Shown: positions 14,790 to 22,934 of the stretch, piece by piece
How positions within the stretch are numbered: position 1 is the first letter of the stretch
Layout: every line of letters begins with the position of its first letter
Assembly: GCF_018918095.1 (NCBI RefSeq)
Contig: NZ_JAHLPV010000004.1
Location: 1 to 64,000 of the forward strand
Source: Acetivibrio sp. MSJd-27
GTDB taxonomy: Bacteria > Bacillota > Clostridia > UMGS1840 > HGM11507
Length of the DNA stretch: 64,000 nucleotides
Reading direction: 5' to 3'
Translations under genes and position numbers: made by a program
The notes under the pieces: generated by a model
What the model was told of the DNA's origin: nothing
The model's input: only the letters and a program-made list of their open reading frames with translations
The model's database searches: none

Positions 14790-15713
14790 TTGACCTACTT
14801 AAACAACCTGCAGGTGATATTGGCATTGTTTATTCCACTGTTTCTCGGTATTTTTCTCTACCGGAAGAAACTTGTGGATTCGGACTTTCCAAAAGGACTT
14901 TCCAATTACCTGTTTTATATTGCGCTCCCCTGCACTATCATCAGTTCCATGCAGTTTGACATCGGATTTGCCGAGTTTGCATCGTCTCTTCCGCTGATTC
15001 TGACTGGAGTTGCAATCACCTTTGCCTGCTGGGGTCTTGCAAAGCTGACTGCCCCATTGGTCGAAAAGGACAGAAAAAAGCGGCGGCTCATCGAATACAG
15101 TTTTATGTTCTGCAATTTTGCATACACGGGCTATCCGATTTTGGAGAATCTCTATGGCAAAGAATCTCTGTTCTATGCTTCTATCTTCAATATAGGGCTG
15201 TTTGTTCTGACGGTGACTGTGGGAACTTACGTGATAAAGCGGGCAGGAGCCGATGAAGCGGTCTCACACGTCAGCTGGAAGGATGTGCTTTCGCCGCCGT
15301 TTCTATCCCTGTTTGTTGGGATAGCGCTGATGTTGCTGCCCATCCGTATGCCGATGTTTTTGGATCAATCCATCCATGTTATTGCGGCGACTACAACACC
15401 GATGGCGCTTTTGATGACGGGGATGATTATTGCCCGTGAAAGGGCTTTTGACTGGAAGAACTGGAAGGTGTTTTTCATTTGCCTGTTCCGTCTTCTGCTG
15501 ATACCAATCGGTCTGCTGCTTTTGCTCAAAGCATTTGGATGTTCCGGGCCTTCCCTGTATGTGCCGGTTATTCTTATGGCGAATCCGGTGGCGGTGAACA
15601 TTGTGTTGTTTGCGGAGACCTACGGGGCCCCTTCGGATGAGGCGGCGAATATTGTGGTTTGGTCTTCTGTTCTGTCTATCTTTACCATTCCGCTGGTAAA
15701 TCTGTTGATTTAG
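14790..15713 (+). CDS. AEC-family permease (auxin efflux carrier / malate permease type)
   Basis: 307 residues, ten predicted membrane helices arranged as two five-helix halves, with the family feature of broken helices around ALPCTIISS and MANPVAVNIVLFA. The start is a TTG at 14790, preceded by AAAAGGATGAAG. AEC transporters in anaerobes move organic acids such as malate or malonate, or other anions; the substrate cannot be read from the sequence. The next gene starts 10 bp downstream, so the small stalk-domain protein is likely co-transcribed. Confidence 0.88.
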   Translation: MTYLNNLQVILALFIPLFLGIFLYRKKLVDSDFPKGLSNYLFYIALPCTIISSMQFDIGFAEFASSLPLILTGVAITFACWGLAKLTAPLVEKDRKKRRLIEYSFMFCNFAYTGYPILENLYGKESLFYASIFNIGLFVLTVTVGTYVIKRAGADEAVSHVSWKDVLSPPFLSLFVGIALMLLPIRMPMFLDQSIHVIAATTTPMALLMTGMIIARERAFDWKNWKVFFICLFRLLLIPIGLLLLLKAFGCSGPSLYVPVILMANPVAVNIVLFAETYGAPSDEAANIVVWSSVLSIFTIPLVNLLI

Positions 15714-15723
15714 AGGTGATTTC

Positions 15724-16167
15724 ATGAAACGAATAAAGAGCATCGGCATTTTGATTCTTATCACGGCGTTTTGCTGCATGTATCCGGTTTATACAGAGGA
15801 TTCTGTTCCCAAAGTCTATGTGAACGGTGAGCCGATTACATTCTCGGAGAATGAGCCTATGCTGATAAATAACAGAACCATGATCCCCTTGCGGGAAATG
15901 TTCTATATTTTTCGCTTTGACGTTTCCTATCACGACGACACCCGGACAATCTATTTGAGAAACGATGAGATGAAAGCCTTTTTCCGAATCGGCGATCTAC
16001 GCTTTTTTATAGAGCAGGACAACACGATCCGATACCGGGATTTGGATGTGGCTCCGGTCCTGCAGGATTCACGAACCTATATCCCTCTGCGCGCGATTGC
16101 GGAGGTGATGGGAGCCGAGGTCAAATGGGACAGCGAAACAGCAAGCGTTTTGATTACCTTAAAATAA
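15724..16167 (+). CDS. Small secreted stalk-domain (copper amine oxidase N-like) protein
   Basis: 147 residues: signal peptide (1-24), then two tandem copies of the copper-amine-oxidase-N1 type beta module (PF07833). They are recognised by VYVNGEPI...NNRTMIPLREMFYIF and DSRTYIPLRAIAEVMGAEVKWD. Despite the family name there is no oxidase active site. Such modules occur at the cell surface of Clostridia, usually attached to enzymes; here the protein is only the module. Similar modules end or precede the proteins at 25565, 37208 and 61304. Confidence 0.88.
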   Translation: MKRIKSIGILILITAFCCMYPVYTEDSVPKVYVNGEPITFSENEPMLINNRTMIPLREMFYIFRFDVSYHDDTRTIYLRNDEMKAFFRIGDLRFFIEQDNTIRYRDLDVAPVLQDSRTYIPLRAIAEVMGAEVKWDSETASVLITLK

Positions 16168-16257
16168 ATGGATGAGAAAAAACATAATTGCGCACAATTG
16201 TGCGCAGCTTCGCGCAATTTCTTATGTTATGAAAGAAAAGAGGAATATTTGACATGA
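16168..16257 (+). other. 29-codon Cys-containing open frame and palindrome before the SCIFF maturase
   Basis: An ATG follows the previous stop codon directly and the frame runs to a TGA that overlaps the maturase ATG (ATGA). The product MDEKKHNCAQLCAASRNFLC... has three cysteines. There is no convincing ribosome site. The middle of the frame is the perfect palindrome TGCGCACAATTGTGCGCA (about 16189-16206) nested within AATTGCGC/GCGCAATT, a sequence that recurs in part at 40216-40251. It may be chance or part of a repeat. It is recorded because SCIFF precursor genes normally occupy this position. Confidence 0.3.
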
Positions 16258-17612
16258 TACATAAATATAAACTATTTGATCAGAATATTGTTCTGGATGT
16301 AAACAGCGGCAGTGTACATCTTCTGGATGATTTGAGTTACAGCCTCCTGGATTTTGATATCGCTGCCATGGATACGCCTACAGAGGAGATAAAAAAAGCG
16401 TTCTCGGAGTATTCCGGGGAAGCGGTGGAGGAGTGTTTTGACGAACTAAAATCGCTTCAGAAAGAGGGGCTTCTGTTCTCGGAGGATTTGATCGATCCGC
16501 AGAAGGTGAAAAATTTCCGCCTGGATCCGCCGGTTAAAGCGCTGTGCCTGCATATCTGTCACGACTGCAACTTAAGATGCCGCTATTGTTTTGCGGAGAC
16601 GGGCACCTTTCACGGGGAGCGGAGCATGATGTCCAGGGAGGTAGGCTTCAAAGCCATCGACTTCGTGCTGGAAAAGTCACGGAACCGGAAGAATATCGAG
16701 GTGGATTTCTTTGGCGGCGAGCCGCTGATGAACTTCGATGTGGTGAAGGATATTGTTTCCTATGCCAGAAGCAAGGAGAAGGAGTACGGCAAAACCTTCC
16801 GCTTTACCCTGACCACCAATGGGATGCTGCTGGATGACGATATCATGGAATATCTCAATGAGAATATGTCAAACATTGTCCTGTCTCTGGATGGCACAAA
16901 AGAGGTCAATGACTATCTGCGTCCCGACACGCAAAAAAGCGGCAGTTATGACAAAATCATTGACAAATATAAAAAACTTGCGAAGTTGCGCAACCAGGAT
17001 AATTATTATGTCCGGGGGACATTTACCGCCCATAACCTGGATTTCACCAAGGATATTCTTCACATTGCCGACGAGGGTTTTTTCCAGACCTCTATGGAGC
17101 CGGTTGTTTTGAAGGAAGGGCATCCTCTCGCCATCCGGGAGGAGCATCTGGAACAGCTGAAACAGGAGTATGAAAAGCTGGCGCTGGAATACGTCAAGCG
17201 CAGGAAAGAGGGAAATCCCTTCAACTTTTTCCACTTTATGATTGACTTGGAGCAAGGCCCCTGCGTGATCAAGCGAATCTCCGGATGCGGCGCGGGCAGT
17301 GAATATGTGGCTGTCACACCGACAGGGGATATCTATCCATGTCACCGTTTTGCCGGCGAGGAGGGATACAAGATGGGTTCTGTGTTTGATGGCACAATGG
17401 ATGAGGCCATCAAGCGAACTTTTATCAATTCCAATGTCTATACAAAAAAAGACTGCGGCGAATGTTTCGCCAAATTTTACTGCAGCGGCGGCTGTCATGC
17501 GAACTCCTGCCTGATTGCGGGCGGTATGGATCAACCCTATAAAATCGGCTGTGAACTGGAGAAAAAACGTGTGGAATGCGCGATTGCAATTCAGGCGCTG
17601 CTTGCAGAATGA
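16254..17612 (+). CDS. scfB: SCIFF peptide radical SAM maturase (thioether-forming)
   Basis: 452 residues. An N-terminal peptide-recognition (RRE-like) region (about 1-90: YKLFDQNIVLDVNSGSVHLLD) precedes the radical SAM core with CNLRCRYC (about 104-111) and FFGGEPLMNF. It ends with a C-terminal SPASM domain rich in Cys (CGAGSEYVAVTPTGDIYPC... and CGECFAKFYCSGGCHANSC), binding auxiliary Fe-S clusters. This layout and sequence match the maturases that build Cys-to-Thr thioether links in the SCIFF (six cysteines in forty-five residues) ribosomal peptide, nearly universal in Clostridia. The usual short precursor gene directly upstream is not visible here. Confidence 0.9.
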   Translation: MIHKYKLFDQNIVLDVNSGSVHLLDDLSYSLLDFDIAAMDTPTEEIKKAFSEYSGEAVEECFDELKSLQKEGLLFSEDLIDPQKVKNFRLDPPVKALCLHICHDCNLRCRYCFAETGTFHGERSMMSREVGFKAIDFVLEKSRNRKNIEVDFFGGEPLMNFDVVKDIVSYARSKEKEYGKTFRFTLTTNGMLLDDDIMEYLNENMSNIVLSLDGTKEVNDYLRPDTQKSGSYDKIIDKYKKLAKLRNQDNYYVRGTFTAHNLDFTKDILHIADEGFFQTSMEPVVLKEGHPLAIREEHLEQLKQEYEKLALEYVKRRKEGNPFNFFHFMIDLEQGPCVIKRISGCGAGSEYVAVTPTGDIYPCHRFAGEEGYKMGSVFDGTMDEAIKRTFINSNVYTKKDCGECFAKFYCSGGCHANSCLIAGGMDQPYKIGCELEKKRVECAIAIQALLAE

Positions 17613-17633
17613 CAAAACAAAGAGGGTGAAAGA

Positions 17634-18293
17634 ATGCTCACGTTTGATCAGATAGAAAAGGATCCCGAAATCCAGGAATACATCAAAAAGAGCGACGAAT
17701 TTCTTTCTGAAATCGGATATACCGAACACAGCTTCGCTCATGTGAAGAAAGTAGCTTTGGATGCCGGCAATATCCTGACAACGCTGGGATATGACGAGCA
17801 TATGGTGGAGCTGGCGAAAATGGCGGGCTATATCCATGATATCGGCAACATGATCAACCGCGTGGATCATGCCCATAACGGCGCAATACTGGCGTTTACC
17901 CTGTTGAAGGAACGCGGAATGCCGCCGGCGGATTTGGCGATGATTGCGGGCGCTGTAGGAAATCACGATGAAGCTACTGGACTTCCCATTTCTCCTGTCA
18001 GCGCGGCATTGATTCTTGCGGATAAATCGGATGTACGCCGCACACGCATCCGGGATCTCGGAAATATCACCACGGATATTCACGACCGGGTTAATTATGC
18101 TGTCACCGATTCCAAACTGATTCTGGATTTGGTTTCCAAGGATGTCAGCCTGAAGCTGAAGGTTGACGTTCACGTATCCTCCGTTATGGAGTACTTTGAG
18201 ATCTTTCTGGGGCGGATGCTGATGTGCAAAAAGGCGGCGGAGTATTTTGGTTTTAAATTTGGCTTGGTGATTAACCGCCAGCGATTGCTGTGA
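17634..18293 (+). CDS. HD-domain phosphohydrolase
   Basis: A 219-residue soluble HD-superfamily protein. The metal ligands are visible as H36 (EHSFAHVKKV), H68-D69 (AGYIHDIGN) and a later NHDEATG segment. Family members hydrolyse phosphate esters of nucleotides or cyclic nucleotides; no specific substrate can be assigned. It lies 21 bp behind the SCIFF maturase with its own ribosome site (AGAGGGTGAAAG) and 21 bp before the CoaE-M18 gene, so it belongs to this transcript. HD genes next to SCIFF maturases recur in Clostridia. Confidence 0.88.
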   Translation: MLTFDQIEKDPEIQEYIKKSDEFLSEIGYTEHSFAHVKKVALDAGNILTTLGYDEHMVELAKMAGYIHDIGNMINRVDHAHNGAILAFTLLKERGMPPADLAMIAGAVGNHDEATGLPISPVSAALILADKSDVRRTRIRDLGNITTDIHDRVNYAVTDSKLILDLVSKDVSLKLKVDVHVSSVMEYFEIFLGRMLMCKKAAEYFGFKFGLVINRQRLL

Positions 18294-18314
18294 AAAGATA
18301 AAAGGACAGTTTCT

Positions 18315-20297
18315 ATGAAAAAAATAATCGGAATCATCGGGAAAAGCGGCTCGGGAAAAACCACCGTCAGCCGTATACTGGAAGAGTGCGGGGCACATGT
18401 TATAAACTGCGATTTGATTGCAAGAGAGATCGTGGAGCCGGGAAGCGCGGCTCTGCGCCAGATTGAAGAAACGTTCGGAACGAAATACCTTCAGCCGGAT
18501 GGGAGTCTGAACCGAAAGAAATTAGGCAAACTGGTGTTCCAAGAGCCGGAGGCTCTGAAAAAATTAAACGCGGTAACCCATCCGCAGATTGAAAAACAGG
18601 TTTTAAAGCGAATAGAATCCATCCGGGATGGAATTATTCTGCTGGACGCGCCGGTTCTTTTGGAAACGGAGCTAAAAAAGCTGGTATCCGATATAATTTT
18701 GGTGACAAGTACACATAATAAATTGATAGAACGGCTGAAAAAACGGGACAGTCTAAAAGCCGCAGACGCGGAGAACCGTCTGAATGCGCAGCGGACGGAC
18801 GCTTATTTCAAAAAATATGCCGGCATGGTGCTCGAAAACAGCGGGTCCCTTGCCGAACTCAGAAAAAAGACGAAATCTATTTATGAAACACTTCTCAAGG
18901 AGGATTTACAAATGGCAGTGAAAAAAAATGAAAAATTACTGTTCCAGCGGGAAAAGGGTTACGATAAGCCATCCCCAACTGAAAAGAAAAAAATTTTTGA
19001 ATTCAGCGACGGATATTTAGGCTTTCTGGATCGCGCGAAAACCGAGCGCACTTTTGTCAAAAAGGCAGTCCACGCGTTGGAGGCGGAGGGCTTTAAAGCG
19101 TTCAACCGAAAGGGAGATCTGAAACCGGGGGATAAAGTTTATATTCTCAACCGTGACAGAGCGCTGATTGCCATAAAGGTCGGCAGCGGTTCTCTGAAAA
19201 ACGGGGTTAATCTGGTGGGCGCCCACGTGGATTCCCCGAAGCTGGACTTCAAGCCCATCCCCCTGTTTGAGCAGGACGGGTTTCTGTTCTTGAAAACGCA
19301 TTATTACGGCGGCATCAAAAAATATCAATGGCCCGCCATGCCCTTGTGCCTGTATGGTACGGTTGTGCTGAAAAACGGCAAAAAGATTGATATCTGTATC
19401 GGAGAGGAGCCGGAGGATCCGATCTTTACCATTACCGATCTGCTGCCCCATCTTGCCAACACGCAGATGGGCAAGAAGCTCTCGGAAGGGATCCATGCGG
19501 AACAGCTGAACGCAATCGGCGCTACGATTCCCATGGATGTGGAGGATGTCAAAGAAAAAATCAAATATCACTTTATGTATCTTCTGAATAAGAAATATAA
19601 AATTACCGAAGCGGATCTGATCTCCGCGGACATGACCTTAGTTCCCGCTTTCGGATTCCGCAGCGTGGGGCTGGATGAAAGCCTGGTCGGCGGATATGGA
19701 CAGGATGACAGAGTCTGCGCCTACACCGGGTTAAAGGCCATTTTAGATTCCAAGGACAGCGCTTCCACCCAAGTATTGCTGCTTGCGGATCGGGAAGAAG
19801 TCGGCTCCATGGGCAACACTGGGATGGAATCCCGCTTTTTGGAACATAGTCTGGAGGAGATCGCAGACAAGCTCAACTGCAAAATGCGGGATGTCCTCTC
19901 GAATTCCCGCTGTGTATCTGCCGATGTATGCGCGGGATACGACCCCAATTTCCCGGAGGTGTTTGAGAAGAATAACAGCGTGTTCTTAAACGGGGGCATT
20001 GCCATTATGCGCTATACCGGAGCGCGGGGCAAATCCGGTTCCTCCGAAGCCAACGCGGAATTCACTGCCCAGATCCGGAATATTTTTGAAACAGGCAATG
20101 TCATGTGGCAGGTCGGTGAACTGGGCAAAACAGACGAGGGGGGCGGCGGCACCATTGCGCAGTATGTGGCAAATCTGGGGCTGGACGTCATCGACTGCGG
20201 TGTTCCGGTTCTGTCCATGCATTCCCCCTTTGAAGTGACCTCGAAATTTGATGTATATATGGCTTACAAAGGCTATAAAGCCTTTCTGGAATCCTGA
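18315..20297 (+). CDS. In-frame fusion: dephospho-CoA kinase (CoaE) plus M18 aminopeptidase
   Basis: 660 residues. Residues 1-199 are a complete CoaE: P-loop GKSGSGKTT (9-17), INCDLIAREIV, LLDAPVLLET. It phosphorylates dephospho-CoA in the last step of CoA synthesis. Residues 200-660 are a complete M18-type zinc aminopeptidase: GAHVDSPKLDFKP, GYGQDDRVCAYTG, ADREEVGSMG and a C-terminal SMHSPFE carry the two-metal ligands. The peptidase part has its own ribosome site (AAGGAGG, 18897-18903) 8 nt before an in-frame ATG at 18912. The codon just before that ATG is CAA, one transition from TAA, so this looks like two adjacent genes merged by loss of one stop. Both a fusion and a free peptidase may be made. 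A base-call error at 18909 would also explain it. Confidence 0.85.
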   Translation: MKKIIGIIGKSGSGKTTVSRILEECGAHVINCDLIAREIVEPGSAALRQIEETFGTKYLQPDGSLNRKKLGKLVFQEPEALKKLNAVTHPQIEKQVLKRIESIRDGIILLDAPVLLETELKKLVSDIILVTSTHNKLIERLKKRDSLKAADAENRLNAQRTDAYFKKYAGMVLENSGSLAELRKKTKSIYETLLKEDLQMAVKKNEKLLFQREKGYDKPSPTEKKKIFEFSDGYLGFLDRAKTERTFVKKAVHALEAEGFKAFNRKGDLKPGDKVYILNRDRALIAIKVGSGSLKNGVNLVGAHVDSPKLDFKPIPLFEQDGFLFLKTHYYGGIKKYQWPAMPLCLYGTVVLKNGKKIDICIGEEPEDPIFTITDLLPHLANTQMGKKLSEGIHAEQLNAIGATIPMDVEDVKEKIKYHFMYLLNKKYKITEADLISADMTLVPAFGFRSVGLDESLVGGYGQDDRVCAYTGLKAILDSKDSASTQVLLLADREEVGSMGNTGMESRFLEHSLEEIADKLNCKMRDVLSNSRCVSADVCAGYDPNFPEVFEKNNSVFLNGGIAIMRYTGARGKSGSSEANAEFTAQIRNIFETGNVMWQVGELGKTDEGGGGTIAQYVANLGLDVIDCGVPVLSMHSPFEVTSKFDVYMAYKGYKAFLES

Positions 20298-20314
20298 ATA
20301 AAGGCGGACGATAA

Positions 20315-21196
20315 ATGAAAAGTGGATTTGTGAGTGTCGTCGGGCGCACCAATGCGGGAAAGTCAACCCTGGTGAACAGCCTGATCGGCGAGAAGATTGC
20401 GATTGTCTCCAATAAGCCTCAGACTACCCGTTACCGCATTATGGGTGTGCTGAATGAAAAAGAGTGCCAGATTGTTTTTACGGATACTCCCGGTATTCAC
20501 AAGGCGAAAACCCGTTTGGGGGATTATATGAACGCTCAGGCAGCCGACGCTATGGCGGACACCGACGTGGTGCTTCTGGTGATCGAGCCGGTGGCAAATG
20601 TCGGGCATGCGGAGCAAAAGCTGATTGCATCGCTCAAAACAATGGGAATTCCGGCGATATTGGTTATCAATAAGATCGACACCATTCCAAAGGAAAAAAT
20701 ATTGGAGATTATCCAGATGTACGCCAAGGAATTTGATTTTGATGCAATCATTCCGATCAGCGCTCGGAAACGGGATGGAATTCCGGTTTTGAAAGAAGAA
20801 ATTCAGAAATATATGCAGGAGGGTCCCATGTTCTTCCCGGAGGATATGGTCACCGATTCTCCAATCCGCCAGAGAATGGCGGAGATTATCCGCGAAAAGC
20901 TGCTCTGGTCACTGGAAAAGGAAGTTCCTCACGGGATCGCCATCGAGATTTCCCAGCTGAAGGAAACCTCCAATTTATTGGTGATCCATGCGATCATCTA
21001 CTGTGAAAAGGCAAGCCATAAGGGAATTGTTATCGGGAAAAACGGTGAACTTTTGAAAAAGATCGGAACCGCTTCCCGGCAGGAAATTGAAAAACTGATG
21101 GAGAAAAAAGTGCATTTGGATCTCTGGGTAAAAATCAAAGAAGGATGGCGTGACAACAACACACTTCTGCGGAATTTCGGATTCTCGGAACATTAA
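20315..21196 (+). CDS. era: GTPase Era
   Basis: 293 residues. A Ras-like GTPase domain with G1 GRTNAGKST, G3 DTPG, G4 NKID and G5 SAR, followed by a KH RNA-binding domain with the VIGKNGELLKKIG loop (about 235-247). Era binds the 3' end of 16S rRNA and assists 30S assembly. It sits 17 bp after the CoaE-M18 gene. The usual Clostridial neighbours of era (yqzL, recO) do not follow; yqzL is at 40267 on the other strand. Confidence 0.98.
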   Translation: MKSGFVSVVGRTNAGKSTLVNSLIGEKIAIVSNKPQTTRYRIMGVLNEKECQIVFTDTPGIHKAKTRLGDYMNAQAADAMADTDVVLLVIEPVANVGHAEQKLIASLKTMGIPAILVINKIDTIPKEKILEIIQMYAKEFDFDAIIPISARKRDGIPVLKEEIQKYMQEGPMFFPEDMVTDSPIRQRMAEIIREKLLWSLEKEVPHGIAIEISQLKETSNLLVIHAIIYCEKASHKGIVIGKNGELLKKIGTASRQEIEKLMEKKVHLDLWVKIKEGWRDNNTLLRNFGFSEH

Positions 21197-21239
21197 AATT
21201 GTGGAACGGAATACTAAATAAAAGGAAAGCGGAGGAAAT

Positions 21240-21695
21240 ATGAGAGCACCATATCAGATACTCGCCATTCCATACAAAGTGATACAAGGCGATTCGCTAT
21301 TCTGTGTATTTCGCCGTTCAGACTGCGGACAATGGCAGTTTGTCGCCGGAGGCGGTGAGGATAACGAAATGCCTATTGAAGCCGAAAAACGGGAGATATT
21401 TGAGGAAACCGGGATCACGGCAGATGACATTATCCCGCTTCAGTCAATATGCCACATTCCTGTAAACATTTTTCCAAGCCGGTATTTGTATCATTGGGAC
21501 AAGGACATTTACGTCATACCGGAATATACTTTTGCATTTAAATGTAGTAAAAACATTGTTCTGTCACATGAACATATGGAATATGCCTGGTTACCATATA
21601 AAGAAGCAAAAGAAAAGCTTAAATGGGATTCTAATCGAACAGCTTTATATGAACTTAACTGTAAACTGGATGTGATTAGCCTCACTGAACAATAA
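21240..21695 (+). CDS. NUDIX hydrolase
   Basis: 151 residues with an intact Nudix box: a GGGEDNEMPIEAEKREIFEE core followed by TGI, supplying the Glu ligands for the metal that cleaves nucleoside-diphosphate-X bonds. The start has GGAGG 6 nt upstream. Lines of sequence around the box (FCVFRRSDCGQWQFVAGGG) resemble NTP pyrophosphohydrolases of the MutT-like group, but the substrate is not determinable. It is 43 bp after era and probably the last gene of that transcript. Confidence 0.9.
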   Translation: MRAPYQILAIPYKVIQGDSLFCVFRRSDCGQWQFVAGGGEDNEMPIEAEKREIFEETGITADDIIPLQSICHIPVNIFPSRYLYHWDKDIYVIPEYTFAFKCSKNIVLSHEHMEYAWLPYKEAKEKLKWDSNRTALYELNCKLDVISLTEQ

Positions 21696-21780
21696 TATCT
21701 TTTCGACGCTTCATCTAATGCTTAATAATAAACAAAAAGCAGACTTCGAAAAAGGAAGTTCTGTAACGAAGGTTAAAAAT

Positions 21781-21813
21781 GAGGTTGAGTTCTTTGACTC
21801 AGCCTCGTTTTTT
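21781..21813 (+). terminator. Terminator after the NUDIX gene
   Basis: GAGGTTGAGT / ACTCAGCCTC (one G-U pair) with a 6-nt loop, then GTTTTTT. The remainder of the gap to 21936 has a degraded TTAA-element end (near 21711-21725) and nothing else recognisable. Confidence 0.85.
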
Positions 21814-21936
21814 GCTATATATTGCTTTCCGAAAGTATATAACCCACTATGACACTTTCAGACGGCGTCCGAAAAGATATCGGGTGGGAGATTATGTGCG
21901 TTTTGTGAGGTTGAATTGATTTCAACGAATGCGTCA

Positions 21937-21965
21937 TTGATAATTGATTTATATATAGCTATAAT
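21937..21965 (+). promoter_or_regulatory. Promoter of the XRE-TPR gene
   Basis: TTGATA (21937-21942), 17 bp, TATAAT (21960-21965), 30 bp before the chosen start. Confidence 0.7.
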
Positions 21966-21995
21966 CAAATTAGTTCAATGGAAAGGTGGATTACT

Positions 21996-22625
21996 ATGTT
22001 ATATTTATCCGAAAATCTAAAAAAATTTCGTTCCAAAAAAAATTTAACGCAAGAAGATATTGCCGAATTTCTCAGCATCACACCACAGAGTGTTTCAAAA
22101 TGGGAGCGGGGCGAGAGTTATCCGGATATCACCTTTTTGCCTGCCTTGGCGAATATACTCGAAACGAGTATAGATGCGCTTATTGGAATGGATACTATAC
22201 GCTCAGAACAAACACGGTATAATATTCATAAAACAGCAAATGAATTTCAAAAAAATGGCGATTATGAATCTGCTGAAAAGGTTTATCGTGATGCCTTACT
22301 AAGTTACCCAAATAAACCCGGTATGATACTGGGGCTTGGAGGTGTGTTGGCCTTGCAGGGAAAATCCGAGGAGGCAATCGAGCTTATGGAAAAAGGTTTG
22401 CCGCTATCTATAAATGAAAAGCAAAAAGCCACTACTCGTGCTACACTCTGCTTCTTATATTTGAAGTGTGGTAAAGCTGAAAAAGCGAGCGCACTTGCAG
22501 CTTCGCTGCCACATACAAGAGAAAGTCGTGAAGTAATTTTGCCTTTAATACGAAAGGGAATTCGTGAGAATGAAATAAACAATCATATTAAAACAATTTT
22601 ACTTGGTGATGCCAATACCCTTTGA
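21996..22625 (+). CDS. XRE regulator with TPR-like C-terminus
   Basis: 209 residues from the ATG at 21996, which follows AAAGGTGG; an ATG at 21978 lies upstream of that ribosome site. An N-terminal Cro/CI helix-turn-helix (LTQEDIAEFLSITPQSVSKWERG) is followed by tetratricopeptide-like helices (about 75-190; NGDYESAEKVYRDALLSYPNKP and KSEEAIELMEKGLP). This layout is common in cytoplasmic peptide- or stress-responsive regulators. The target is unknown; the gene is monocistronic. Confidence 0.87.
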   Translation: MLYLSENLKKFRSKKNLTQEDIAEFLSITPQSVSKWERGESYPDITFLPALANILETSIDALIGMDTIRSEQTRYNIHKTANEFQKNGDYESAEKVYRDALLSYPNKPGMILGLGGVLALQGKSEEAIELMEKGLPLSINEKQKATTRATLCFLYLKCGKAEKASALAASLPHTRESREVILPLIRKGIRENEINNHIKTILLGDANTL

Positions 22626-22666
22626 CAATGGAAGTATCTTCCCTTCCATTTTAATATGATAAACAT

Positions 22667-22697
22667 AAGCGGTGGAAATATTGTCTTTCCACCGCTT
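22667..22697. terminator. Hairpin between convergent transcripts
   Basis: A perfect 12-bp stem AAGCGGTGGAAA / TTTCCACCGCTT. There is no strong T-run on either side, but it lies between the ends of the XRE-TPR gene and the leftward feo operon, so it probably ends both. Confidence 0.6.
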
Positions 22698-22759
22698 AAT
22701 AAATACTTCGTTATCGCACCTTGGCTAATAAAGTCTGCTTTTTTGTTCTTGCGTCACGG

Positions 22760-22879
22760 CTATTCACATTTTCCGCATCCCTTACAGCTTTTCCGTTTTC
22801 CGAACAGCTGAGAGAGAAGAATATACCCTGAATACAGCACTGCGAGTGCTGCTGAAATATAAATCAACAATTCGCTCAT
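22760..22879 (-). CDS. FeoB-associated Cys-rich membrane peptide
   Basis: A 39-residue protein, MSELLIYISAALAVLYSGYI..., with one membrane helix and the C-terminal cluster KSCKGCGKCE (three Cys). Start: ATG 22879 with GGAGGTGAC upstream. The short helix followed by a Cx2Cx2C tail is the FeoB-associated Cys-rich family (PF12669), encoded right behind feoB in many Clostridia. It probably handles ferrous iron or a redox step at the transporter. It lies 55 bp downstream of feoB. Confidence 0.9.
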   Translation of the reverse strand: MSELLIYISAALAVLYSGYILLSQLFGKRKSCKGCGKCE

Positions 22880-22934
22880 ATCCGTGTCACCTCCATTCTT
22901 TTGAAAACGATAAGCTTAACAAGATTCTTAATGT

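Noticed and set aside
16869-18398. 509-codon open frame on the minus strand
   Set aside because: It lies across the SCIFF maturase and HD-hydrolase genes, has no family resemblance, and its composition is that of an antisense shadow.
22667-22697. Riboswitch or attenuator at the end of the XRE-TPR gene
   Set aside because: Simple inverted repeat between convergent genes; better explained as a terminator.
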